A DNA stretch of 35,446 nt from Variovorax gracilis (GCF_030317115.1 NZ_JASZYF010000043.1:1-35446); one strand, 5' to 3'. Positions 1 to 8,614 are shown, numbered from the stretch's first letter. Translations and numbers: made by a program. Notes: generated from the letters alone by a model not told the origin.

Positions 1-50
1 AGTCGCTCGAACTTTTGAAACTCATGCCCTGCTCCTCGGCCCCGGTTTAC

Positions 51-75
51 TTGCGATAATAAAGCATTATCGGAA
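51..75. promoter_or_regulatory. Inverted repeat upstream of the recombinase gene
   Basis: TTGCGATAAT and ATTATCGGAA face each other across the 5-nt spacer AAAGC. The inner 7 bp of each arm match perfectly and 9 of 10 match overall. It lies about 80 bp before the tyrosine recombinase. Two arms around a short spacer is the form of a recombinase core site, but an operator would look the same. Its function is inferred, not shown. Confidence 0.5.
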
Positions 76-89
76 ACTATGTGGAATAT

Positions 90-133
90 ACGTAAAACAT
101 CATACATGGCATGTGTGATAAATAACGTAAAAC
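90..133. promoter_or_regulatory. Palindrome flanked by direct repeats before the recombinase
   Basis: The 9-mer ACGTAAAAC occurs at 90-98 and again at 125-133. Between them, at 99-119, ATCATACATG and CATGTGTGAT form a near-perfect palindrome (9 of 10 pairs) around one G. The stretch is AT-rich compared with its surroundings and ends less than 20 bp before the possible TTG start of the recombinase. It is likely an operator or accessory binding region for that gene. Confidence 0.5.
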
Positions 134-151
134 GTCGCAGTCCTGGACTGC

Positions 152-1324
152 TTGCGTCGTCGCCGATCCGTTGCTGTTGGAGGTCGCTTGAAGAAAGCCG
201 TTGAAAAAGTGCCGAGGTCGAAGGCGTCCGAGGCGTTGATGCCCTTGAAAGTCGACCACGCGCTGCTCGATCCCGGTCAGCTGTCGGGCATGGCCGAGGA
301 AGCCGCGCACGACCTGATGGCCGAGGGCGAGTCCGGCAATACGCGCCTCGCGTACCGCGCCGCCATGCGCTACTGGGCTGCCTGGTTCGGGGCGCGCTAT
401 GGGCGGCAGATGGTTTTGCCGGTGCCCGTGCCCGTGGTGGTCCAGTTCATCGTCGACCATGCCGAGCGCTCGACGAAGGCGGGGCTCGAACACCAACTGC
501 CGCCCGCGATTGACGAAGCGCTGGTCGATGCCGGTTTCAAGGGAAAACTTGGCGCGCCGGCGCTGAATACCCTGGTGCACCGGATCTCCGTGCTCTCGAT
601 GGCCCACCACCTGGCCAAGCAACCCAATCCGTGCGTCGATGCCGCGGTGAAGGCGCTGCTGAGTAAGACGAAGAAAGCCTACGCCAAGCGCAACGCCCTG
701 CCCCACAAGCAGCGAGCCCTGACCAAGGAGCCGCTGGAGGCGGTTTTGGAGACGTGTGACGACTCGTTGAAGGGAAAGCGCGACCGCGCCCTCCTCCTCT
801 TCGCCTGGGCCTCTGGCGGACGGCGGAGATCCGAGGTTTCAGAGGCGGTCTATGAGAACCTACGGCGGGTCGACGGGGGAGATTTTCTGTACACGCTGGC
901 CAACTCGAAGACGAACCACAGCGGGAAGTTGCGGCCGGAAGACGTGAAGCCGGTGGTCGGGTCGGCGGCCGAGGCGCTGGAGGGCTGGCTCAAGGCCAGC
1001 GGCATCACTGCAGGTCCCCTCTTCCGGCGGATCCTCAAGAACGGAAAGCTCGGCACCGATGGGCTTTCGGGGACGGCCGTGCGGGACATCGTGAAGGCGC
1101 GGTGTGCGCTCGCTGGCGTGGGAGATGATTTCTCGGCGCATTCGCTGCGCTCCGGGTTTGTGACCGAGGCCGGCCGCCAAAACATGCCGCTGCAGGAGAC
1201 GATGGCCATGACGGGGCACCGGAGCACGGATACCGTGGCGGGGTATTTCCGGGCCGGGGCCGCACAGGTGAGTGCCGTGGCTCGGATGATGGATTCGATG
1301 GCGGGGAAATCCGAAGAAGGTTGA
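152..1324 (+). CDS. Tyrosine-type site-specific recombinase/integrase
   Basis: This is a DNA strand-exchange enzyme of the tyrosine recombinase (phage integrase) family. Numbered from the TTG at 152 (390 aa), residues 60-160 look like the helical core-binding domain. The catalytic domain follows, with the first Arg in SGGRRRSEV (R225/R226), a Lys in NSKTN (K253), HSLR (H330, R333), the TGHRS His (H356) and the nucleophile Tyr in AGYFR (Y365). All catalytic positions are present, so it should be active. The in-frame ATG at 239 (residue 30) is a possible shorter start and keeps all domains. It stands at the window edge behind palindromic sites, as integrases of islands or plasmids often do. No partner excisionase is visible. 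Confidence 0.9.
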   Translation: MRRRRSVAVGGRLKKAVEKVPRSKASEALMPLKVDHALLDPGQLSGMAEEAAHDLMAEGESGNTRLAYRAAMRYWAAWFGARYGRQMVLPVPVPVVVQFIVDHAERSTKAGLEHQLPPAIDEALVDAGFKGKLGAPALNTLVHRISVLSMAHHLAKQPNPCVDAAVKALLSKTKKAYAKRNALPHKQRALTKEPLEAVLETCDDSLKGKRDRALLLFAWASGGRRRSEVSEAVYENLRRVDGGDFLYTLANSKTNHSGKLRPEDVKPVVGSAAEALEGWLKASGITAGPLFRRILKNGKLGTDGLSGTAVRDIVKARCALAGVGDDFSAHSLRSGFVTEAGRQNMPLQETMAMTGHRSTDTVAGYFRAGAAQVSAVARMMDSMAGKSEEG

Positions 1325-1856
1325 AGCCGACCACAACGCGCATCTCGCGATCTCGCATGCTGGTGGTCGAGAACATCACGACGCGCGGCAGCAACGGCGA
1401 TGCCGGTCGAAGTGAGGACAGCCAGAATTTAAGGACACCGCAACGGCGACCTGCCTAGGGCTACGCCAGAACACGCAGCGCTCGTCGATCCGTGTCGCCG
1501 TCGACTCACTTGCGCGCGGGGCTCATGGTGCACTCCTGGCGCGTGCGGCGAGGCGTGCCCGATTGGCACACCGTTGGCATCCGCAAGACGCGCGGGCTCT
1601 CGCTGACCAACAATCGCTGCTTGCGGGCTGTAGTCGCACGCCTTACGCTCTGGCTGAAGGCGCGGTCGCCGGACGATCCCGCCGGCAGTGTCGGGTGCAA
1701 CGCGTTAACGCCACCTACACCTCGGAGGGCCAGCGCGTCGCAATCGGACCGATGGGGCGACGACTGGCTACAACGACGTTGGCAACATCGCCACGGAGCC
1801 GACCGAGAGGGGATGAATGCGACACTATTTTTGTTTAATTGTCGGCACATACGACA
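1325..1856. other. Gap between recombinase and membrane protein, no convincing gene
   Basis: About 530 bp separate the two genes. The open frames here are short, arginine-rich and unlike any family I know. One (GTG at 1492 to stop at 1860) overlaps the ATG of the next gene, but nothing else suggests it is coding. The 30 bp before the next gene are AT-rich and could hold its promoter. Confidence 0.5.
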
Positions 1857-2438
1857 ATGACGATTTCGGGTCTTGACTCGTTTACGAGCAAACTGGCGAT
1901 CGGCGCAATTGTTATTGCGGCCGCAGCGGCTGCCGTGCAGGCGTTCGTCGATGTTCGCCCCTTCTTCAATTGGGTAGTAAGCTCGAAAGTGTGGGAAGTG
2001 TTCATCGCTCTCCCGGTCGTCGTTCTCTCCTATCTGATCGGCCTCGTCGTTGTGCGGATAAGCGCCGGCGCCTTCGATGCTTGGCGCGGAGACTCTCCGA
2101 AACGGCGTGTATCTCGCATGCTCATAGTCAGCAAGTCAGGTAGCAGTATGCTAGCCAATTACCTTGACAAGCTCATTCTGGAGGAGGAGATCCTGCAGGG
2201 CGCTTGCCCTGCCACGTTGCTCCTTGGGATTGGCCTCTCGCTAAAGGTCATGATGTCTTCATCGGACATTGGTGGCAACCTCTCTCATGGAAGATTGATC
2301 TTCGGAGTGGTGGCAGTCATCCTCTTCGCCTTGGCGACGGTGTTACTGTTCTTCGCGAACAGCACGCATAGATCTATTGTCGAACTCTCGGAGCAGATTG
2401 CGCGCGCCGCGCGTGTTCAGTCCGATGTTCGAGATTGA
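1857..2438 (+). CDS. Small multi-pass inner-membrane protein, unknown function
   Basis: I do not recognise this 193-aa protein. Four hydrophobic stretches are visible: near residues 10-32 (alanine/isoleucine-rich), 45-66, 115-132 and 145-167. Between the second and third is a soluble stretch of about 50 residues containing an acidic helix (LILEEEIL). The C-terminus is a charged helix after the last membrane segment. The TTG at 1839 is in frame, but the ATG at 1857 gives a more usual start. Neighbouring DNA is transposon debris, so it may be cargo of an older insertion. The length and hydrophobic pattern support a real gene; function is unknown. Confidence 0.65.
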   Translation: MTISGLDSFTSKLAIGAIVIAAAAAAVQAFVDVRPFFNWVVSSKVWEVFIALPVVVLSYLIGLVVVRISAGAFDAWRGDSPKRRVSRMLIVSKSGSSMLANYLDKLILEEEILQGACPATLLLGIGLSLKVMMSSSDIGGNLSHGRLIFGVVAVILFALATVLLFFANSTHRSIVELSEQIARAARVQSDVRD

Positions 2439-2529
2439 GTTGGGGAAGCGTCCGTCGGGTAACTACTTGACTTTCCCATCTGCACCTCTATCGCTCCAGA
2501 GTTGAGAACGCGCCGTGCAGGGAGACGGA

Positions 2530-2760
2530 TCAGGCACGGAGAGCAGCCGTAAGTGAGGGGTGTACCTGCGCGGCGAGCGGCGCCTGTCCTTCGACGTTGA
2601 AGCCCGGGTACCAACGACGAAACTGCGCCAGTTCACCGTTCAGAACATCAGCCCGGATATAGAGCAGCAAGTGGGCTACTCGCGGCGTACAACGCATCTG
2701 CTGCTTCTTCACAAATCGCCTGGCCACAAGTTAGCAGGCTGCGGACAGCGGACCGATCCA
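2530..2760 (-). pseudogene. Transposase C-terminal remnant (ISKra4-like)
   Basis: The minus strand encodes VARRFVKKQQMR, then VLNGEL and FRRWYPGF, the usual C-terminal end of a transposase family I place near ISKra4. Upstream of this the frame hits a stop and only a vague match (around 2730-2760) to the family's LPISSA region remains. Everything N-terminal is missing. A second, longer remnant of the same family is at 8151-8614. The transposase assignment is fairly sure; the family name is from memory. Confidence 0.55.
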
Positions 2761-2873
2761 CGGATCATCGAGGGGCACCGGGTTGCCGAGAAGTTCCGGG
2801 TCTACGGCATTGGTGTGCCCATCGGACCGGACCTGTTTGTGTTGCATGATCGCATCGGCTTCGGTGGCGGGCT

Positions 2874-3041
2874 GTCGAGACGAACAACCGCGGCGAGAAC
2901 CCCATGCAGCTATCGCTGGTGACGGTGGACACCCATGGGTACACGAATCCGGCGATGGCTATCGCCAAGCTGCTGGGCTCTGACCCGCTACAAGGCAGGC
3001 AGCTCCGTCGCGCAGATAGCGTTTGGCGCGAACATGCATAA
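2874..3041 (+). pseudogene. Tn3-family transposase fragment with the DTHG motif
   Basis: This frame reads ETNNRGENPMQL, then VTVDTHGYTNPAMAIAKLLG, then loses similarity and stops at 3039-3041. The DTHG block followed by AKLLGxD is typical of the catalytic region of Tn3-family TnpA. No start codon or N-terminal region is present. The family's C-terminal region, which normally follows about 50 residues later, is found on the same strand at 29925-30441. The fragment lies about 70 bp outside the 38-bp repeat at 3109. It is too short to have been found by start-to-stop ORF calling. Confidence 0.7.
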
Positions 3042-3108
3042 GCGCCCTCCCCTCGCGGTCGATGCTTCAAGAACCGTCATTGGGAGAATCGCGCGCGAAG
3101 CGAGAGCC

Positions 3109-3146
3109 GGGGTAATCGTATTTTTTCGACAAGTTGACACGGTCGC
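3109..3146 (+). repeat. 38-bp Tn3-like terminal inverted repeat, left copy
   Basis: It begins GGGGTAATCGTATTTTTTCG and ends GACACGGTCGC. The inverted copy at 30599-30636 matches at 35 of 38 positions. A 38-bp length and a GGGG terminus are the usual form of Tn3-family ends. The GGGG end faces left, so the element would extend to the right. The 5 bp outside (GAGCC) do not match those outside the other copy (AGATC). Confidence 0.8.
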
Positions 3147-3829
3147 GGTGTCGCCGAGCGAGGCCGCGTGTTCGGATGGCGGATCCGGATCCACAACGCG
3201 CGCCGAAGGCGTAGATAGGCGGCCCCACCGGTGCCGTCCCGAGCGGCAGCTGCGCGAGGCTCTTCTGCCCTCTCGCGGCCGCCAGTGAGTCCTGCATCAC
3301 CGACGACTGCTTCCTTCCATCTCGAACTCACGGGAAGGGCCCGATACGGTCCTTCAATTCTGAGAGAAGCTGGCCTGCGCCAAGATCCCAAATGGAATGG
3401 CCACCCATTCTCTCTCCGAGCAGACGGAAGTCTGATCTCGTCGACAGGGCTGCGCCGGCTGTCGTGTCGGGGCGGCCGCCCTGACTGGCGGCAATATGGC
3501 GCGCGGGTGGATTCGCAGTCCCGGCCAGGAGCCGACGGTCATCGACGTCCACTCTTTCGATGCCGCGGTCGGGCTGTCGTCCGGAGTTCTAACCGTACGG
3601 CCTTCGGCCTCCATGTGGTCGAAATGGATGAATGCCAGCGCAGCCCGGTCGATGCAGTGATGCAGGAGCGCCGCCCGCAGTCATCGGGGCCATCGCGAAA
3701 TACGTGGCCGAGTTGGCTGCCTACTGGGCGCCGCGCGTCCGGCAGCCTCCCCAAGCGAGGGGATGTTTTTCCGTCGATCAGCTTAATAATCCGCGCAGGG
3801 GGGGCAGCGCTGCCGATACGGAGGGTCTC
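3147..3829. other. Non-coding or decayed stretch inside the left repeat
   Basis: I see no recognisable gene in this 680 bp. Frames are open on both strands but are arginine/serine-rich and overlap one another, as expected for noncoding high-GC DNA. The last 50 bp hold an AT-rich patch (CTTAATAATC near 3782) and a strong ribosome binding site, so the promoter of the lipase operon probably lies just before 3800. Confidence 0.5.
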
Positions 3830-6800
3830 ATGCGAGGGAAAGCAGAGGACGGGGCCGCGTTGCAGGCCTGCTCGGTACTAGAGGATGAATACCGGCTGCT
3901 CCATGGGGAATTGCCGCCAGACCTTGAAGGGCTTGACGATCCGCTGCAGCGCACGCTTCGGCTGAACCAACTTATCGACGAGCTGGAGGGCGACCACGCC
4001 CGTTCGTCGCTGTGCCTGTCGGGCGGCGGCATCCGCAGCGCCACGTTTTGCCTCGGCGCAATACAGGCGCTCGCGGGCCTAGGGCTGCTTGACAAAATCC
4101 ACTACCTGTCGACCGTCTCGGGCGGCGGCTACATCGGCGGCTGGCTATCGAGCTGGATCCAGCGCGCCGACGGGATCGCGGGCGCGGGCCAGGGCCTAGC
4201 GCATGTTCAGGAGATGCATGCGGGTGCGGTGCCGCTGCGAACCGCGCGCGGCGTGCAAGAGGAAAACCCGGCTCAGCGCCTACGCGCGTACACGAACTAC
4301 CTCAGCCCGGTCTGGGGTCTGTCGCTGGATGCACTGACCCTGGTCTCGACCTTTCTGCGCAACCTGCTCCTGCATTGGGTCGTCGTCGTTCCGCTGCTCG
4401 CGATTGTGTTGCTGCTCCCGCGCCTGCTGGTCGCCTTGCAGACACCTGAGAGCCGCCTCGATGTCCGCTTCTGGACGTGGATCGCCGCCGGGTTGCTCGC
4501 GGTGTCGGTGGTGTACGCCGCGGCCGATCTCCCGGGTCGGCGTCTCGCCGATTCGAGCCTATCTGCACGATTGAGCTGGTTGCACAAGCTGCGCGAATGG
4601 CTGCTCCGGCGCGGCTGGAAGCCGACCAACCTGTTCGCGGCCGTCTGCATGCTGCCGCTCTATCTGGCGGCCGTCACCGCCAGCGCCGTCATCGGGTCGC
4701 TCACTGAGCAGCCGAAGCCAAGCGAGCTCGACCACATCGTCGGATGGCTCTCGCTCCAGGGCGCCGTTCTCTGTCTCGTGTCGGTAATGATCGGTGCGCT
4801 GTTCAGGCCCTTGCGCGGCCTGGCGAGCCGGTACACCTACCCGTTTCGAGCCGTCGCGAGCGCGGTGCTTACGGGCGCCGTCGGCGGCGCCGCGCTGGGG
4901 TTGCTGATCGAGCTGATGCTGTGGGCGCGCACGAAAGTGCCGATGCGCTCCGACTGGGAATGGCTGTACGCGCTTTTCGCCGTGCCGGCGCTGCTGGCGG
5001 TGGTGTGGCTGGCTGCGCACTGCTATGTCGGGCTGATGAGCCGGCTCACCGATGAGGAGGATCGCGAGTGGTGGGCGCGTGCTTCCGCGATGTCGATCGC
5101 CTGGACTGGTGCGACGATCATGCTGTGCCTGACGGTACTCGTATTGCCGCAGTTGATTTTCGCGATCCCGGTCGTCGCTGACGCGCAATCGCCTGGTGCG
5201 GTCGTCGGCGTCGGCACCGGCGTGCTGGGCGCGGTCGTCAGCGCCTTCGGGTACTGGAGTAAGCGCGGGCCGTCGATACGCCAGAGCGTTGACACAATCC
5301 TGGGCGCGATCGGATCGCGCGCATTGGAGGTGATCGCGGGCCTGTTCATCGTGTTGCTGGGTGTAGCCGGCAGCGTCGCGATCTCTGCCGGGCTCGAAGA
5401 AGGCGCGCAGCCGCTGATCCCCGAGATGCACGCCAGCGCCGACCGCTTCGCGGCCGACGTCAGCGGCTACCGTGTGAAGACGGAACGTGCCGCTCGCGAC
5501 GCGGAGCGCAAGAAGTGCCCGAAGAATTCCGACTCGTGCTTGAGACCCATCAACGAGCAGGTGACTTCGGGCGACCGGTATGCGGCGGTTCTCCATGCGA
5601 CGCCGTCGCTCCTACCAATCGTGCTGGTGGCGTGTCTGGCCGCGCTCGCTGCGATCGCGATGCGGGTGATGGGGGTGAACACCTTCTCGCTGCACTCGAT
5701 GTATGGCAACCGTCTGGTGCGTGCGTATTTGGGCGCGACCCGGCTGAACACGCATGCCGGGCCGGGACGACAGTACGGCACTTCGACGCACGGCCACTGG
5801 TTCACCGGCTTCGATCCGCTCGACAACATGCCATTGGCCGCTCTAAAGGTGGCCGCGCGACGCCTGTTTCCTGTCGTCAACGTCGCCCTAAATATAGCGT
5901 CGGCCGCCGGCGGCAGGCTCGAGTGGCAACAGCGCAAGGCGGCTTCGTTCACGATGACGCCGCGCTACTGCGGAAGCGCCGAACTCGGCTTCGTCCCGAC
6001 CGTCGACTACGGCAGACCTCCGCGAGGCAAGGACCTGCAACGCCGCACGTACAGCCGCGAGGAGCTGAAGGAGGATCCCGGCGTCGATCAGGATCTCGGC
6101 GGCGTCACACTCGGCCGCGCCATCGCAATCTCTGGAGCGGCCGCGTCGCCCAACATGGGTTATCACACGTCGACGCTGGTGGCCTTTGTGATGAGTTTCT
6201 TCAACGTGCGCCTCGGCTGGTGGATGCCGAATCCGTCATTGAAGTTCGGGTCCATGTGGCGCAAATCGGAACCGACTTTCGGCCTCGGCAACGTCGTGAT
6301 GGAGGCGACGGCTGGCACGACGGACGACCGCCAGTTCGTCTACCTGTCCGACGGCGGGCATTTCGACAACTTGGGGCTGCACGAGATGGTGCGCCGGCGC
6401 AGCCGCCGCGTGCTCGTGATCGACGCGTCCGCCGATCCCAGGTTCGAATACGAGGATCTCGAGAGCTGCATACGCAAGGTCCGGATCGATTTCGGCGCGG
6501 AGATCAGATTCGACAAGGGGCTGCCGAGCGCGGAATCGGTCAGGCGCATCGGCCGGCACTTCGCGATCGGAACGATCCAGTATCGCAACTCCGACGTTCC
6601 GGGCACGATCATCTACGTCAAGCCCGCATTGAGTGGCGACGAGCCGGTGGACGTGCAGCGCTACGCGGCTGCACAGAAGCGGCCGAAGGCCGCGTTCCCG
6701 CACGATCCAACCTGGCACCAGAACTTCGACGAGGCGCAGTTCGAAAGCTATCGGGTGCTCGGCCTACACAGCGTCACGGACGCCTTCCGCGACGCGACCG

Positions 6801-6901
6801 ATCCATGGGACGCTGACCGCGCACCGGACCATCGGCCGCCCGGCGGGGGCGGGTCGTCGTCGACGCCGTCGTCGCCGGTCGCGGGGCTGCCGCGAACCTG
6901 A
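3830..6901 (+). CDS. Patatin-like phospholipase with a large membrane insertion
   Basis: A 1023-aa protein. The N-terminal part holds the oxyanion-hole motif SGGGIR (S64-R69) and the nucleophile in STVSGGGYIGG (Ser97). The catalytic Asp is in LSDGGHFDNLG (Asp841). About 740 residues separate Ser and Asp, and roughly ten hydrophobic segments fill that gap (about residues 165-640), with a charged soluble loop near 530-570. In ordinary patatins Ser and Asp are much closer, so the catalytic domain appears split by a membrane module. It would hydrolyse acyl esters of lipids at the inner membrane. The C-terminus is Pro/Gly/Ser-rich. I chose ATG 3830 because GGAGGG lies 4 nt before it; the frame is open upstream to 3632 without a comparable site. 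The next two genes are probably co-transcribed. Confidence 0.88.
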   Translation: MRGKAEDGAALQACSVLEDEYRLLHGELPPDLEGLDDPLQRTLRLNQLIDELEGDHARSSLCLSGGGIRSATFCLGAIQALAGLGLLDKIHYLSTVSGGGYIGGWLSSWIQRADGIAGAGQGLAHVQEMHAGAVPLRTARGVQEENPAQRLRAYTNYLSPVWGLSLDALTLVSTFLRNLLLHWVVVVPLLAIVLLLPRLLVALQTPESRLDVRFWTWIAAGLLAVSVVYAAADLPGRRLADSSLSARLSWLHKLREWLLRRGWKPTNLFAAVCMLPLYLAAVTASAVIGSLTEQPKPSELDHIVGWLSLQGAVLCLVSVMIGALFRPLRGLASRYTYPFRAVASAVLTGAVGGAALGLLIELMLWARTKVPMRSDWEWLYALFAVPALLAVVWLAAHCYVGLMSRLTDEEDREWWARASAMSIAWTGATIMLCLTVLVLPQLIFAIPVVADAQSPGAVVGVGTGVLGAVVSAFGYWSKRGPSIRQSVDTILGAIGSRALEVIAGLFIVLLGVAGSVAISAGLEEGAQPLIPEMHASADRFAADVSGYRVKTERAARDAERKKCPKNSDSCLRPINEQVTSGDRYAAVLHATPSLLPIVLVACLAALAAIAMRVMGVNTFSLHSMYGNRLVRAYLGATRLNTHAGPGRQYGTSTHGHWFTGFDPLDNMPLAALKVAARRLFPVVNVALNIASAAGGRLEWQQRKAASFTMTPRYCGSAELGFVPTVDYGRPPRGKDLQRRTYSREELKEDPGVDQDLGGVTLGRAIAISGAAASPNMGYHTSTLVAFVMSFFNVRLGWWMPNPSLKFGSMWRKSEPTFGLGNVVMEATAGTTDDRQFVYLSDGGHFDNLGLHEMVRRRSRRVLVIDASADPRFEYEDLESCIRKVRIDFGAEIRFDKGLPSAESVRRIGRHFAIGTIQYRNSDVPGTIIYVKPALSGDEPVDVQRYAAAQKRPKAAFPHDPTWHQNFDEAQFESYRVLGLHSVTDAFRDATDPWDADRAPDHRPPGGGGSSSTPSSPVAGLPRT

Positions 6902-6945
6902 ACGCCGGCACGGCGGGAGCGGCGGCGGGTGGTGCGGCCGGAGGT

Positions 6946-7587
6946 GTGGCCGGCGGCGGACTCGGCGGTCGCGGTGGCGCAGACGGTTCGAACAAGTCGA
7001 CCGGAGGCGACGGAACCTTGACCAAAGTGGCCGTCGGCGCCCTGCTCGGATCCCTTATCGTGGCGACACCGGTCGTGCTGAAGGAAAAGAGCGAGATCAC
7101 TGTCAAGATGGAAGGCGACGCGGCGCTGCGCAGCGAGTTGCAGGCGCTCGGGCAAGGCATTACGGTGCTGACTTCCACAGTTGCGCATGTCGACACCGCA
7201 TCGGACGGCCGTTCGCGGAATTCCTCGCTCGCACCGTCCATTGACGAACTACGCCAAGAGCTCGTGCGATTGCGGGACCGGCTCGAGAAGCTGAAGGGCG
7301 ACCCGGGTCCGAAGGGAGATCAAGGCGGCAAGGGAGACACCGGAGACAAGGGAAACAAAGGCGACAAGGGCGACAAGGGTGATCCCGGCCCAAGCCCGGA
7401 CCTCGGCGACATCCAGCGCCGTCTCGGTACGCTCGACGCGCGGATCGAGATCCTTCAGAAGCGGCTCGATCAGGTGAAGCAGACGGAACTCGAACGGATC
7501 CGCGAGCAACTTGAGAACATCCGCAAATCGATTGACAAGTCGGCGCCCCGCAACAACATCGGCGGCGGCGAAGGAGGAACCCGATGA
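6946..7587 (+). CDS. Membrane-anchored coiled-coil protein with collagen-like repeat
   Basis: Numbered from GTG 6946 (213 aa): a Gly-rich N-terminus, one membrane segment (VGALLGSLIVATPVVL, about residues 30-46), a helical stretch rich in Leu/Arg/Glu heptads, eleven Gly-X-Y triplets at 118-150 (GDPGPKGDQGGKGDTGDKG and so on), then a second coiled coil to residue 200. Such a protein should trimerise as a rod facing the periplasm or exterior. Collagen-like repeats are known in bacterial surface and phage proteins. The start is uncertain: GTG 6946 has GGAGG only 1 nt away, while TTG 7018 has GGAGG 10 nt upstream and keeps the membrane segment. It follows the lipase by 44 bp and overlaps the lipoprotein gene by 4 bp. 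Confidence 0.8.
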   Translation: MAGGGLGGRGGADGSNKSTGGDGTLTKVAVGALLGSLIVATPVVLKEKSEITVKMEGDAALRSELQALGQGITVLTSTVAHVDTASDGRSRNSSLAPSIDELRQELVRLRDRLEKLKGDPGPKGDQGGKGDTGDKGNKGDKGDKGDPGPSPDLGDIQRRLGTLDARIEILQKRLDQVKQTELERIREQLENIRKSIDKSAPRNNIGGGEGGTR

Positions 7588-8081
7588 CACGCTGGCTCGG
7601 CATGACAGCGCGCGGCGTGGCGATCCTTGGCGCTGCACTCCTCAGCGGTTGCGCGCCGTTCGCTGTTAACTGGTACGTCGAAGTTCCGGCAGATCCAGAC
7701 AGGGGCCCTGGCGACCTGCTGATCACCGTGGCCAATCGAAGTGACAAGTCCTGCACGGTCGACAAGATCATCTTAAATCCGTCACCTGATGGCGGTGGCT
7801 ACAGCTGGTCGACCGGCAGCGGTACCTCGGCATTGACGCTGCGGCCGGGTGAGCTGATTGTCGTGCCGCTGTCGCGATTCGAGCGGCCTGCTGTCTATGC
7901 ATCCTGCGTGCTGCCGTCGACGGTCTCCGTCACGGGGAGTTGCTCGTGGGTGCTGCCTAGTCCCGGGCCCAGCATCCGCATGACTGCCGGACTGCCGAAG
8001 CTGATGCCCGATGTGTGGCGTGACTGCCTGCGTGTACCGAAGCCGTCGGAGGGAGGGACGTTGGGACCGACACGGCCGTAA
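7584..8081 (+). CDS. Putative lipoprotein, third gene of the lipase operon
   Basis: A 165-aa protein with a lipoprotein signal: basic start, hydrophobic stretch and lipobox LLSGC with the lipidated Cys at position 23. The mature part has short beta-like stretches (LLITVANRSDKSCTV, then LTLRPGELIVVPLSRF) and three further Cys at about 58, 107 and 118, suggesting a small beta-sandwich domain in the periplasm. No family recognised. Its ATG overlaps the stop of the collagen-like gene (ATGA at 7584-7587), which implies translational coupling and a shared role. The residue after the lipid Cys is Ala rather than Asp, which favours the outer membrane. Confidence 0.8.
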   Translation: MTRWLGMTARGVAILGAALLSGCAPFAVNWYVEVPADPDRGPGDLLITVANRSDKSCTVDKIILNPSPDGGGYSWSTGSGTSALTLRPGELIVVPLSRFERPAVYASCVLPSTVSVTGSCSWVLPSPGPSIRMTAGLPKLMPDVWRDCLRVPKPSEGGTLGPTRP

Positions 8082-8150
8082 GGAACGGTAGGTGTTGAGG
8101 TCAGCTAAAGCCGTTGGGAGCGAACAAATTCGGGGGCGACTCCTTTTGCT

Positions 8151-8614
8151 CTACGCGGCCGTCGCGAGCTGCCGCTGCGTCGGATACCAACGCTTGAAGT
8201 TGCGCACGTCTTGGCCATTCAATACGGCGCAACGTACCTGGAGAAGGTGGTTCGCGCCACGGCGAGTCCAGCGCGCGTGCCCGTTGCGCTTCATGCGCTG
8301 GCCGACAACGTGATCGACAGCCGACTCTCGGCGCCCGCTGATGAGATCGGCAGACCTCGCGCGCGCCGCGCTGCGTAGTTGGTGAGGCAGGCCTTGCCGT
8401 TCTCGAGATAGGCCACGAGCCTGCCCAGTGCGTCTCGCTTGCCAACCCAGCCCGTGTCGCGCTGCAACTCTTGGAGTCGCGCAAGGCAGGATTCCGCTCT
8501 TCCGTGCCACAGCAACCACTTCGCTCCCTCGGCCCTTCTCAACAGACGTTCACGCTCAACGTCATCCAGGCCGGGCAGCCCTTTCAGCGCGAGCTGCAGG
8601 TGCTTGAAGCGCAT
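8151..8614 (-). pseudogene. Frameshifted transposase C-terminal remnant (ISKra4-like)
   Basis: Two overlapping minus-strand frames join into one family-like C-terminus. The first (8614 down to about 8335) reads AKWLLWHGRAES, GRLVAYLENGKACLTNYAA and GLPISSAGAES. The second (about 8340 down to 8151) continues ESAVDHVVGQRMKRNG, VLNGQD and FKRWYP. A 1-2 nt indel near 8335 separates them. The N-terminal half is absent. It is a relative, not a copy, of the remnant at 2530-2760. Confidence 0.65.

Noticed and set aside
1492..1860. A 122-aa ORF whose stop overlaps the ATG of the membrane protein gene
   Set aside because: GTG start without a ribosome binding site, arginine-rich noise composition, and competing frames of equal length; the overlap alone is weak evidence.
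3131..3145. TTGACA inside the left 38-bp repeat as a -35 promoter element
   Set aside because: No AT-rich -10 hexamer follows at a suitable distance; it is better explained as part of the terminal repeat.
3632..3829. A longer N-terminus for the patatin-like protein starting at 3632
   Set aside because: No ribosome binding site there and low-complexity composition, while GGAGGG precedes ATG 3830.
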